A DNA stretch of 64,000 nucleotides from assembly GCA_947561715.1 (NCBI GenBank), contig OX387197.1, positions 4,593,001-4,657,000 of the forward strand. The letters run 5' to 3'. The notes under the pieces were generated by a model, which was given only the letters and a program-made list of their open reading frames with translations, did not search any database and was not told the origin of the DNA. This DNA is from Ascidia mentula. Lineage: Eukaryota > Chordata > Ascidiacea > Phlebobranchia > Ascidiidae. The position numbers were made by a program, and so were the translations under genes. Shown here piece by piece: positions 35,145-47,584 of this stretch (position 1 is its first letter; each line of letters opens with the position of its first letter).

Positions 35145-37253
35145 CTAGCAGATCAGATATTCATGCCTCAGTACAATTGAATATGACCAGGTTTGTACAA
35201 TTAGTCGCAACTTCACAGCTTCAACCGGATGAGGAAACAAGTTTGTTTTGGGTGTCAAGTTGTCATGGTTTCCAACAAAGATCTACACAAATGATACTTA
35301 GTTTTTAGAGATTGCTTTTATAAAGCTACTCAGAAACAAAATAGAAAGACAGTTCAAAATTTCCACAAGTTATCAAATGTAATGTTATTATCTGCAGCGG
35401 AATATTTTGTTTCAACTTACAATGGGATGATCCAAAGAGTTGCTTATTTCTCTCCAGGAAGTGTCAGTGGGACCCATGTATGCTATCTTGTAAGATGTAA
35501 CCCTCTGGGCGATTCTGTTGTCACCTCGTCCTTGAGTGATTACACCCGCTACCAAATATATTCGGTTCAATTTGACCTGAATCCATTCGCCAGCTTGATC
35601 TGTCAGAATTTTAACATTTACGCAAAGTATTCGGCACCAATAATCAGAAGCACACACGTTTTCCTCCTGCCCAGCCACCGGGGTTTAGGCCAGTAAGGCC
35701 AGGAAAGTCTAATCTTCCATATTTAGCCCCATTTCCAGGGCTATTGGCATAGAGTGACGACGCCGACAAAGCGCTGTCAGGTATAGTCCAGTATTTCAGT
35801 CCCATATAATGGTTACAAGCTAAAAGTAAAAAATAATATTTCTCTTGTTCATTATTGATTGTATTTTTAGCCGAAAAGAAGTGATTTGCTCGGTGATCGA
35901 CATGTCAAATGACGAACTAAACACAAAATTTAATTTAGTCTTGAGTTTAAGTGTGTTTGGGAATCACAAACTTCGCAAATTCTTTGGTATATTAACGAAT
36001 TTGTAATTTGCCGTGCAGCGGCATTAACGAAGAAAATACCATTTTCACAACTTTTCCCAATGAAACCTGCATCACATATACATCCATAGTCTGCCAAGAG
36101 GTCAATGCAAGTCCCTTGATTTTTGCAAGGGTTGCCGTAGGAACAAGAATCCACATCTGGAAAAGATTTGTTAAGATCTAAAGAAAATGATTACAACTTC
36201 TTACCTGCAAAAGCGAACCAAGAAGCCTCCGTGCATCCGTTGAAATTATTTGTCATGAGAATGTTGCTATCATTGACGTATTTGTAGAGAGTGACACGAC
36301 CCCCATCTACGTAACGAAATATAAGAGAAGGGTCAATTAATTCCAGATTATTTTCTGCATTTGTGTCCTTAATGTGTACTACTGTAATGAAGACAGCTTA
36401 GTTAAAGTTTTATCAAAAAAATATATTTTGACACACCAAGCATCACTACTTTCTGCAACTTGTTCAAATAAATAAAATCTATTCAAATCTACCAGTTTTG
36501 TGGTAATAACATCATCCGAAACCTGTAGCTCATCTCTATGATCGTTCAAACAAAATATTACAAGCAACAATCGCAACCCAAATCAATACACGGTGAAAAA
36601 GTTACCTGTTATTTTGCCCGCTTGTTTAGCGGCGGCACAAACCGAACTAGTCACGTGATAAGCGTTGGTTCCGCATGGGTAAATTTGACCTTGACATCCA
36701 GGTGGACAGTTGATCTTCGTGATGGGATACTGGGTGTTTCCATCGGTCGAACAAGTCACTTCAGATAAAGAGTTGGTGATACGTGTTACAGAGAGAATTA
36801 ATATATATTTTTGTAGATGTTACTTTGAAATGTGTAAAACGGTTCATCATGCGAGCATGCCTGACTTGTGACTCCATTTCCTGAGGTTCTTAAAAGACTT
36901 GCAGGTGCAGATGTCAGAAAAACTTCAACAAATCCACCCGATGCTGATGAATAGAAACTAAAGTATGTTAAAACATATCCATCGCCATTAAATTACTTGG
37001 AAATCCTACCATCAATCAGTTGTTCCCGCATAGCTGCAAGACAAACTGGACCTTGGGAGTATACACCGTCACCACACAACCTGGAGTGTTGCTTCCAGCA
37101 GTTAGTAGGACATGTCAACATTGAGATCGAGTGGTTCAGTGAAGAAAATTCCGTTTCACATGTTACGGTAGCAGTAATACTTTCAAATCGGATAGACAAA
37201 ACAAAGACCACGAAAAGGTGTTTGTTAACTTGCCACAATAATAGGCCCGGCAT
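35145..37253 (-). CDS. B3: LCCL-LCCL-EGF-F5/8C (type B)
   Basis: Exons 37010-37253, 36824-36943, 36606-36758, 36205-36306, 36040-36156, 35658-35819, 35421-35599, 35145-35282; 404 aa, intact. The intron between exons 3 and 4 is about 190 bases shorter than in B2, with the join near 36375, but both splice sites remain. Exon 2 ends with a divergent stretch (SLLRTSGNGVTSQACSHDEP), where other copies have [20 protein letters not shown]. Exon 4 has YVNDSNILMTNNFNGC and the EGF has GCICDAGFIG. LCCL2 has ITKINCPPGCQGQIYPCG, mixing features of A and B. Confidence 0.91.
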
Positions 37254-38838
37254 TTTTATTCTTTTGATGCTATTTATCGATAGTTTTCTATCAAAAGCGT
37301 AACAAGAACGTGATTGCGTGTAATTTAGTTCCTTTGGGCTACACATATGTAGACGAAATCCTAAAAAATAATCCAAAAATATAAATTTACAAGAACGCGT
37401 AAACAAAAATAGGAAATATAAAAAACGAACACCGACGTGACCTTAACTCATACAGCAAGAAGTTATGCAGTAAATTATTCACATAATTATGTAACGTTGT
37501 CATTTCATTCTGCATCTTCACAACGTACGCAAACGCACTCACTGCCACAACACAACTGAATTCTGTAACAACAAACCAGAGTGTTAAAATAGATAATCTC
37601 TTTCTGTACCGCGAAAAGATTTAACCATGAAGCGACTGACATGTTCCCACTGAAAATTACACAGAAATATGAATGACCACGTACGGTTTACAAGATACAG
37701 GATTACGTAAAGAGCAGTGACGTGCGTAAACGATACCAATTGTGTTTATTATAATTTCAACGCTGATATTTGAATGCTTGTTTGTGTCTGGACGCTCGCA
37801 TTGCTATATCTTATTGACTTCCTCTGTTTATCTCGCCAAATTCTGGATATAAGGAGGCTTTATGTTTTGCTGTCTGGGTTCGTTGCAACGAAATTACCTC
37901 AGAAACTACAACAGTAAAAATAAAATAATATCAAACCAATACAAAATCATATCAATTTTGACATTGTATGATTTTCTTGTCAACCTATAGGAGTTGGGTA
38001 AAAGCTATCCAGACTGTGTTATCCAGAATGTGTTGCTCACAATGCACAACGTAGACGCACGGCTGTGTTTACCATTGAGGTACGACGAAATGATCAGTTC
38101 ATCTAAATTTATTTTTAATTACATATTCATACAGTATTTAGATTACTGCATCCGACATGTACGAAAAGAAGTAACTAACAGATCAGATATTCATGCCTCA
38201 GTACAATTGTATAAAACCATATGTTTTTTGCCTTCAATAGAAGAGTTTCTTGCTTTACTAGTAGCAAAAGAATGAAAGCTTTCGGTTCTAAACAAACATT
38301 ATGAAGCCAAAGAAGTTATGATGTGTTACCTGCCTTAAACGTGTAGTTTTTTGCACAACGCTGTACGGTCCAACAAAAGCATTTAAAACGTTTTTATGGT
38401 ATAAAAGCATCAATTTTATGTTCTTCCAGTTTAATATGATTTCAAAATTATGCGGGATATAAAGGTGATCCACATACATCAGATACCTGCCTTTTCAGCT
38501 GGGCTTTGTTTAGCGAAACGTCATCAGGAAAGCCTAGCTAAATAGCAGCTATACCCGTCGGTATACAAGTATGCATTTAATTGTGCCAGAAGAACAGAGT
38601 GATTAGAAAACAAATATGTACAAAAATCGTCAGGAATGAGATTTTTTTGCTTCGTTAAATAATATTGCGATTATTTTGATCATTTTATTGTCGAGTATAT
38701 TGTACAAAAAATAGACTAAAGGATCTACACAAATTAACTTGAAAACTTTTGTGGCATGGCCTGCTTTATCGCAATAAATAATCGCAAAACAGTCGACAAG
38801 CGCCCTATGAAAAAAGATAAGTAGTGCTGAAAACTAAT
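37254..38838. other. B-to-A spacer, unit 4
   Basis: B3 5' flank and A4 3' flank, with the stub at 38175-38207. No gene is supported. Confidence 0.5.
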
Positions 38839-40988
38839 TTAACATATTAGATACTCGTGTCGGAGAACAACATAACCTGTACCACTCGTTTCTGCAATTA
38901 ATCGAAGTTTAACAGCTGCAACAGGATGAGGAAACATGTTTGTCCTCCAACTATAAGTATCCACATTTCCAGGAAAGATCTGCATGGTTAGAAATGAATT
39001 TTAACATTTGTTTGTTATTCCTGAACACGGTAATGTGTAATTTACTTAGAACTGGAAAATGTATAATACGTTAAGGCTTTGTTAAATGATTTACAACTCA
39101 CGATTGGTTGTCCGGACGAGTTGCTCACTTCCTTCCAAGTTGATTCTGTGGGACTCGTGTAGTTGATTCTGTACGACGTGACGTAATGATGTCCATGTCC
39201 TCTGTAATCTCCTTGAGTGATGACTCCTGACACCCAGCGTGTCTCATTCAAGTCCACCTGAATCCATTCTCCTGGAACCGCTGTACCGTATATAAAACAA
39301 TGCCTTTAAAACTGCCCGGTACGCATGTAATGATTTTTGTCCAACCAATTAATTAGTAGTTGTGCATGACTAACACTGTGTGCAGATAACCATGTGAGAC
39401 GAGCAACAAAGTCATTTTTATTCAGATGTGTACGCGTCTCTATACCTAGCAACAGGTGTGGCTTTGGCCCGAAAGCAACAAAAAGCAAAAGTTACACTCA
39501 CGGTTGTATGCAGCATGCCAAATACTTGTATGATTGAGTCTCCCATTCTGTGGTCCATATGTATGGTAATCGTTAGCCCACACCGACGAGGCGGACATTG
39601 CACGGTCTGGTACATCTCCACTCTCCAGACCCAAGTAGCGTTGACAAGCTGAAATGTAGATTTTTGTTACATCTACTGGGCACAGTAACAAACATAAGCA
39701 ATAACAAATCTATAAGAGTTTGTCCAAATTTCCTGGGGAAGGTGACTAATAAAAAACGATCAACCCACCTATCTGCTTGTCACAGTTCTTGCCTTTGAAT
39801 GGAGGTGAACAAATGCAAGCGTAATCAGCCAGGAGATCAACACAGGTACCTTGGTTCTTACAAGGATTCACAAAACTACACTCGTTGATATCTGAAGTTA
39901 ACGATAATTTTTTTGGGGAAAATCATGTTTCGTTTTAATCTCTTGCCAGAAGTCCTACTGAAAAAATGCCATTGGCAAGCAATTGCATTCGGTGACTTAA
40001 AAATTTATATGTTGTGACTTTAATACAGAGCCGGCGAAACCACTTTACAGTCTCACAAGATAGCTATTTGCAAGCAATCATAGTTGGTGAGGCGCTGTAA
40101 GGTTTATTCACTACTTTTTTCACATTATGATTTTACCTGTGAATACGAACCACGAGGTGGCAGTGCATCCCCCATAATTTGAAGTTAATTGAATGTTGCT
40201 TCCATTTGTATATTTGTAAACCGTTACCAGACCTCCCACATCTAGAAATACATAGAACTTGAGTTCGAATTCAATTTTTACTCATGAACTGCTTCATTTC
40301 AAAGTGGATGTTCGGCAAATGTTGTAACATTATGTGATTACCGGATATTAATCCTGACTCAAATGCGGCGGCACAAACCGCACTGGTCAGGTGATAAGCG
40401 TTGGTTCCGCATGGGTAAGTTTGACCTTGACAACCGGGTGGACAGTTGACCTTCGTAATAGGATTCTGTGTGTCGCCGTCGGTGGAGCAAGTCACTGGTA
40501 AATTTCATGAATTTATTTTCAGTGGGAATGGAAATTTCAGAAGCGTTCACTCATACTTTTAAAGGTGTAACGTGGTGCAGCAATGGAACAAGTGTTCCTT
40601 TTACCTCCGTTGCCATTTCCACTGGAAGATTGGAGTCCATCACTTTTTTTGTAAACGGTGACAACTCCACCAGACACTGCGAAATATTCATTATTTGATA
40701 CAAAATTGAACAGAAGTGAAATAGTTGCAACAAAACTTGATTTATAAATTTACCGTCGATTACTTGTGCCTGTTTAGCTGCAAGACACAGTGGGCCTTGG
40801 AAATAGACGCCGTGACCACATATTGCAGAATGTTGCTTCCAGCAGTCGGCCGGGCATATTAATTCCGAGATGGAATGATTTAGTGAAGAAAACTCCATGT
40901 CACAAGTAATAGTGACAGGAATGCATTCAACTTCAAGGGAAAACACGATGACGTAGCAAACCACTTGTCTCCATGACAGAGTTTTCAT
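38839..40988 (-). CDS. A4: LCCL-LCCL-EGF-F5/8C (type A, mosaic F5/8C exon)
   Basis: Exons 40754-40988, 40557-40676, 40342-40494, 40137-40241, 39769-39891, 39502-39648, 39102-39280, 38839-38979; 400 aa, intact. The first F5/8C exon is a mosaic: it starts like version 2 (SGDVPDRAMS) and continues like version 1 (WANDYHTYGPQNGR, WHAAYN). Exon 7 is of the VPGEW kind and exon 8 of the YSWRTNMF kind. Exon 2 has unique replacements (GGKRNTCSIAAPRYTF). Exon 1 has GPLCLAAKQAQVIDG. Confidence 0.91.
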
Positions 40989-43520
40989 TGCTGATTTCAA
41001 TCGATGTAAGTTAATAAAAGTTAAAATTCTAGGAAAATCTAGGAAATATGTTTTTTAGTTTAATTTTCAAAGCCATTTTAGTTCAAACCACTATGTTATC
41101 ATGCCGCTGTGACAACATTAGAAAACATTTACCTGCAGTTACATCTGACAAAAACTCAACAATTAATATTTTATGTACACGCCGCCACTGTGACGCTGGG
41201 TGTAGCTCAAAAATTTCATGTCAGTTTCCGCCCTTCTTTTATTCCAGATGTCTTTGATTTGAAAGTTTCACATAACATTGCACACATTCTCACTACAACA
41301 ACCGATTCCGTATGACAAGAAAATACGTTCGCAATATTTGTTGTGCCACAAAGGTGATGTTGAAACTGCGAACGACGAAATACATCAGTGTTGTTTGAAG
41401 CTGCTATACGAAATGTCTGAATATTTAATCTGCAGTATACAACGAGATGTATTTCTCAACGAGCAAAAATGTTGTGCTTCTCTCATACAACTTTTGCTTC
41501 TATGCATGTTCTCGTTTGTAAAACATCTGCTTAACCCTCCCGGAAGTGATACATCGCTTCTATGACGTTTCTGATATTGTGACCTAACAAATTGCTATAG
41601 TTTGTGGAAGTCCAAAAAACTTGTCTATAACTGTTGCGAATTGCTTTCTTCCTGTTCGTTTCTTTCCGTCTTTAGTCCAACTTTCCAAGAACTCGATATG
41701 AAAAGATCAAAAAGCCACATCCTGAGAAAGTTTAAATATTCAAACATTTTATTTCAGCAGTCAGATTTAAGCTGTCCATGTGATTCAATCAGAAGCTGCA
41801 GGATGTTGTAGGTGCAATGTGAAATCCTCAAACTCACCTCATTTACTCGTTTGTTTTTCTCCCATGTGACCGTCGATCATTTAGTGACGAAAATAACCCA
41901 AAAAGGTTCGCGGGCATCTCCAAACTGGATAATTGTAAAAACTCTGTCTTATAATGAATGTGCCGATAAAGCCCATATTTCGTTGCGTTGTTATTAAACC
42001 GCCCAATGTACGCGTGTAGGCTTGTTCTATGAGGTGTGCAACAATTTATCAGGTTTATAAACGGGTTTAATTATATCAAATGTTGTGTAATGTGTGACTC
42101 ACTACACGGCCGTGTATATCGTGTATGGCCAAAACAGCGTCGCTTATTATTATTACCGCATATTGCAAACACTGCAGGGTTTGAACATAAATTCATGGCC
42201 TGACAAACGTTTTTCAATGGTTTTCTATAACACCATTGCACTTTATCCCAAACTAATAGCCCAAGTGATTAAACTTCCCGGAAATGAGTCATCAACTGTT
42301 ATATTGGTTTGATCTGTCGGGGTGATAAAATACAAGTGCCGGGGGTTAAATGTCAGCTGTGGTTGTTGTCACAGTACAAATGTTTAGCAAAGTACTCACG
42401 GTTGCATTCCTTGCATGTTCCTACTGACAATTACACTGAAATATGGAAAGACCACCTACGATTTACAATACAGGATTACGTAACGAGCAGTGACGTGCGT
42501 AAACGCTACCAATTTTGTTTATTATAATTCCAACGCAAATATATGAATGCTGGTTTGTGTAAGGAAGCTCGCATTGCTTTATTTTATCAACTGCCCCTGT
42601 TTACCTCGCCAAATTTTTTTGCTGTCTGGGCTCGTTGCAAAGACATTGCTCCAGAAACTACAACATAATTTAACGTCATATATCAATTCCTTGTCAACCT
42701 ATAAGAGTTGGGGAAGATACAGCGTGCGCACGTCTGTGTCAAAGTGTTTAGCATTGAGGTACGACAGAATGATTTGTTCATCTCCATTTATTTTTAATTA
42801 CATATTCACAATACAGTATTTAGATTACTGCATCCGACATGTACGAAAAGAAGTAACTAACAGATCAGATATTCATGCCTAAGTACAATTGTATAAAACC
42901 ATATGTTTTTTGTCTTCAATAGAAGAGTTTCTTGCTTTACTAGTAGCAAAAGAATCAAAGATTTCGGTTCTAAACAAACATTATGAAGCCAAAGAAGTTA
43001 TGATGTGTTACCTGCCTTAAACGTGTAGTTTTTTGCACAACGCTGTACGGTCCAACAAAAGCATTTAAAACGTTTTTATGGTATAAAAGAATCAATTTTA
43101 TGTTCTTCCAGTTTAATATGATTTCAAAATTACGCGGGATATAAAGGTGATCCACATACATCAGATACCTGCCTTTTCAGCTAGGCTTTGTTAAGCGAAA
43201 CGTCATCAGGAAAGCCTAGCTAAATAGCAGCTATACCCGTCGGTATACCAGTATGCGTTTAATTGTGCCAGAAGAACAGAGTGATTAGAAAACAAATATG
43301 TACAAAAATCGTCAGGAATGAGATTTTTTTGCTTCGTTAAATAATATTGCGATTATTTTGATCATTTTATTGTCGAGTATATTGTACAAAAAATAGACTA
43401 AAGGATCTACACAAATTAACTTGAAAACTGTTGTGGCATGGCCTGCTTTATCGCAATAAATAATCGCAAAACAGTCGACAAGCGCCCTATGAAAAAAGAT
43501 AAGTAGTGCTGAAAACTAAT
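40989..43520. other. Hybrid spacer where a B gene was deleted
   Basis: From 40989 to about 42809 the sequence is an A-to-B spacer (A4 5' flank, then B 3' flank). From about 42840 to 43520 it is the right part of a B-to-A spacer (relic stub 42857-42889, then A5 3' flank). A complete B gene with its 5' flank, about 3.2 kb, is missing. The join lies in about 30-36 bases identical in both flanks. The copy of the plus-strand open frame near 41.2 kb has a 2-base deletion. Confidence 0.85.
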
Positions 43521-45697
43521 TTAACATACAAGATACTCGTGTCGGAGAACAACATAACCTGTACCACTCGTTTCTACAATTAATCGAAGTTTAACAGCTG
43601 CAACAGGATGAGGAAACATGTTTGTCCTCCAACTAGAAGTATCCACATTTCCAGGAAAGGTCTGCATAGTTAAAAATGAATTTTAACATTTGTTTGTTAT
43701 TCCAAAGCTGAACACGGTAATGTGTAATTTAGTTAGAACTGGAAAATGTATAATACGTTAAGGTTATGTTAAATGATTTACAACTCACGATTGGTTGTCC
43801 GGACGAGTTGCTCACTTTCTTCCAAGTTGATTCTGTAGGACTCGTGTAGTTGATTCTGTACGACGTGACGTAATGATGTCCATGTCCTCTGTAATCTCCT
43901 TGAGTGATGACACCTGACACCCAGCGTGTCTCATTCAAGTCCACCTGAATCCATTCTCCCGCAACCCCTGTATCGTAAATGTAACAATGTCTTTAAAACT
44001 GCCCGGTACGCATGTAATGATTTTTGTCCAACCAATTAATTAGTAGTTGTGCATGACTAACACTGTGTGCAGATAACCATGTGAGGCCAGCAACAAAGTC
44101 ATTTTTATTCAGATGTGTACGCGTCTCTATACCGGGTGTGGTGTGGCTTTGGTCAGGTGTGGCTTTGGCCCGAAAGCAACAAAAAGCAAAAGTTACACTC
44201 ACGGTTGTATGCAGGATGCCAAATACTTGTATGATTGAGTCTCCCATTATGTGCTCCATATGTATGGTAATTGTTTTCCCACACCGACGAGGCGGACATT
44301 GCACTGTCTGGTACATCTCCACTCTCCAGACCCAAATAGCGTTGACAAGCTGAAATGTAGATTTATGTTATGTTTACTGCTTACAGTAACAAACATAAGC
44401 TATGACAAATCTATAAGAGTTTGTCCAAATTTCCTGGGGAAGGTGACTAATAAAAAACGATCAACCCACCTATCTGCTTGTCACAGTTCTTGCCTTCGAA
44501 TGGAGGTGAACAAATGCAAGCGTAATCAGCCAGGAGATCAACACAGGTACCTTGGTTCTTACAAGGATTCCCAAAACTACACTCGTTGATATCTGAAGTT
44601 AACGATAATTTTTTTGGGGGGTAAATCATGTTTCGTTTTGAGTCTCTTGCCAGAAGTCATGCTGAAAAAATGCCATTGGCAAGCAATTGCATTTGGTGAC
44701 TTAAAAATTTGTATGTTGTGACTTTAATACAGAGCTGGCGAAACCACTTTACAGTCTCACAAGATAGCTATTTGCAAGCAATCATAGTTGGTGAGGCGCT
44801 GTAAGGATTAATCACTACTTTTTTCACATTATGAATTTAGCCTACCTGTGAATACGAACCACGAGGTGGAAGTGCATCCATTGTAATTTGAAGTTAATTG
44901 AATGTTGCTTCCATTTGTATATTTGTAAACCGTTACCAGACCTCCCACATCTAGAAATACAAAGAACTTGAGTTCGAATTCAAATTTTACTCATGAACTG
45001 CTTCATTTCAAAGTGGATGTTCGGCAAATGTTGTAACATTATGTGATTACCGGATATTAATCCCGAATCAAAGGCGGCGGCACAAACCGCACTGGTCAGG
45101 TGATAAGCGTTGGTTCCGCATGGGTAAGTTTGACCTTGACAACCGGGTGGACAGTTGACCTTCGTAATAGGATTCTGTGTGTCGCCGTCGGTGGAGCAAG
45201 TCACTGGTAAATTTCATGAATTTATTTTCAGTGGGAATGGAAATTTCAGATGCGTTTACTCATACTTTTAAAGGTGTAACGTGGTCCAGCAATAGAACAA
45301 GTGTTACTTTCACCTCCGTTGCCATTTCCACTGGAAGATTGGAGTCCATCACTTTTTTTGTAAACGGTGACAACTCCACCAGACACTGCGAAATATTCAT
45401 TATTTGATACAAAATTGAACAGAAGTGAAATAGTTGCAACAAAACTTGATTTATAAATTTACCGTCGATTATTTGTGCCTGTTTAGCTGCAAGGCACACT
45501 GGACCTTGGAAATAGACGCCGTGACCACATATTGCTGAATGTTGCTTCCAGCAGTCGGCCGGACATATTAATTCCGAGATGGAATGATTTAGTGAAGAAA
45601 ACTCCATGTCACAAGTAATAGTGACAGGAATGCATTCAACTTCAAGGGAAAACACGATGACGTAGCAAACCACTTGTCTCCATGACAGAGTTTTCAT
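43521..45697 (-). CDS. A5: LCCL-LCCL-EGF-F5/8C (type A, variant-2 F5/8C)
   Basis: Exons 45463-45697, 45266-45385, 45051-45203, 44846-44950, 44470-44592, 44203-44349, 43789-43967, 43521-43661; 400 aa, intact. F5/8C first exon is version 2. Exon 8 begins with Thr (TFPGN), where other copies have IFPGN. Intron 6 has a small local duplication near 44133-44160 (GTGTGGCTTTGG repeated). The exon 4 donor context is GTAGGCTAAATTC through a 4-base insertion; GT is kept. This gene lies next to the deletion junction and has no B gene directly downstream. Confidence 0.9.
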
Positions 45698-47584
45698 TGT
45701 TGATTTCAATCGATGTAAGTTAATAAAAGTTAAAATTCTAGGAAAATCTAGGAAATATGTTTTTTAGTTTAATTTTCAAAGCCATTATAGTTCAAACCAC
45801 TATGTTATCATGCCGCTGTGACAACATTAGAAAACATTTACCTGCAGTTACATCTGACAAAAAGTCAATAATTAATATTTTATGTACACGCCGCCACTGT
45901 GACGCGCTGGGTGTAGCTCAAAAATTTCATGTCAGTTTCCGCCCTTCTTTCATTCCAGATGACGTCGATTTGAAAGTTTTTCATAGCATTGCACATATTT
46001 TCACTACAACAACCGATTTCCTATGACAAGAAAATACTTTCACATTATTTGTTGTGCCACAAAGGTGATGTTGAAACTGCGAACGACGAAATACATCAGT
46101 GTTGTTTGAAGCTGCTATACGAAATGCCTGAATATTTAATCTGCAGTATACAACGAGATGTATTTCTCAACGAGCAAATGTTGTGCTTCTCTCATACAAC
46201 TTTTGCTTCTATGCATGTTTTCGTTTGTAAAACATCTGGTTAACCTTCCCGGAAGTGATACATCGCTTCTATGACGTTTCTGATATAGTGACCTTACAAA
46301 TTGCTATAGTTTGTGGAAGTCCAAAAAACTTGTCTTTAACTGTTGCGAATTGCTTTCTTCTTTTTCTTTTCTTTCCGTCTTTAGCCCAACTTTCCAAGAA
46401 ATCTACATGAAAAGATCAAAAAGCCACATCCTGAGAAAGTTTGAAAATTCAAACGCTTTATTTCAGCATTCAGATTTAAGCTGTCCATGTGATTCAATCA
46501 GAAGCTGCAGGGTGTTGTAGGTGCTATGTGAAATCCTCAAACTCACCTCATTTACTCGTTTATTTTTCTCCCACGTGACCGTCGATCATTTAGTGAAGAA
46601 AATAACCCAAAAAGGTTCGCGGGCATCTCCAAACTGGATAATTGTAAAAAACTCTGTTTTATATTGAATGTGCCGATAAAGCCCATATTTCGTTGCGTTG
46701 CTATTAAACCGCCCAATGTACGCGTGTATGCTTGTTCTATGAGATGTGCAACAATTTAGCAGGTACATAAACGGGTTTAATTAACTCAAATGTTGTGTAA
46801 TGTGTGACTCACTACACGGCCGTGTATATCATGTATGGCCAAAACAGTCTCACTTATTATTATTATCGCATACTGCAAACACTGCAGGGTTTGAACATGA
46901 ATTCATGGCCTGACAAACGCTTTTCAATGGTTTTCTATACTGTTTACGCCAATGCACGTTTTATCCCAAACGTATAGCCTAAGTGATTAAACTTCCCGGA
47001 AATGAGTCATCAATTTACGAACTGTTATATTGGTTTGATCTGTCGGGGTGATGAAATACAAGTGCCAGGGGTTAAATATCAGCTGTGTTTGTTGTCACAG
47101 TACAAATTTTTAGCAAAGCACTTATTGTTGCATTCCTTGCATGTTTCTACTGACAATTACACTGAAATATGGAAAGACCACCTACGATTTACAATATATA
47201 GGATTACGTAACGAGCAGTGACGTGCGTAAACGCTACCAATTTTGTTTATTATAATTTCAACGCAAATATTTGAATGCTGGTTTGTGTGAGGAAGCTCGC
47301 ATTGCTTTATTTTATCAACTGTCCCTGTTTACCTCTCCAAATTTTTTTGCTGTCTGGGCTCGTTGCAAAGACGTTGCTCCAGAAACTACAACATAATTTA
47401 ACGTCATATATCAATTCCTTGTCAACCTATAAGAGTTGGGGAAGATACAGCGTGCGCACGTCTGTGTTAAAGTGTTTAGCTTTGAGGTACGACAAAATGA
47501 TTTGTTCATATCCATTTATTTTTAATTACATATTCACAATACAGTATTTAGATTACTGCATCCGACAAAAACGGAATGAAGTAA
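45698..47584. other. A-to-B spacer, unit 5
   Basis: Spacer between A5 and B4, full length, with the conserved palindrome. No gene is supported. Confidence 0.5.

Noticed and set aside
36997..37302. Plus-strand frames of about 101 codons over the B first exon
   Set aside because: They are antisense shadows of the LCCL1 exon.
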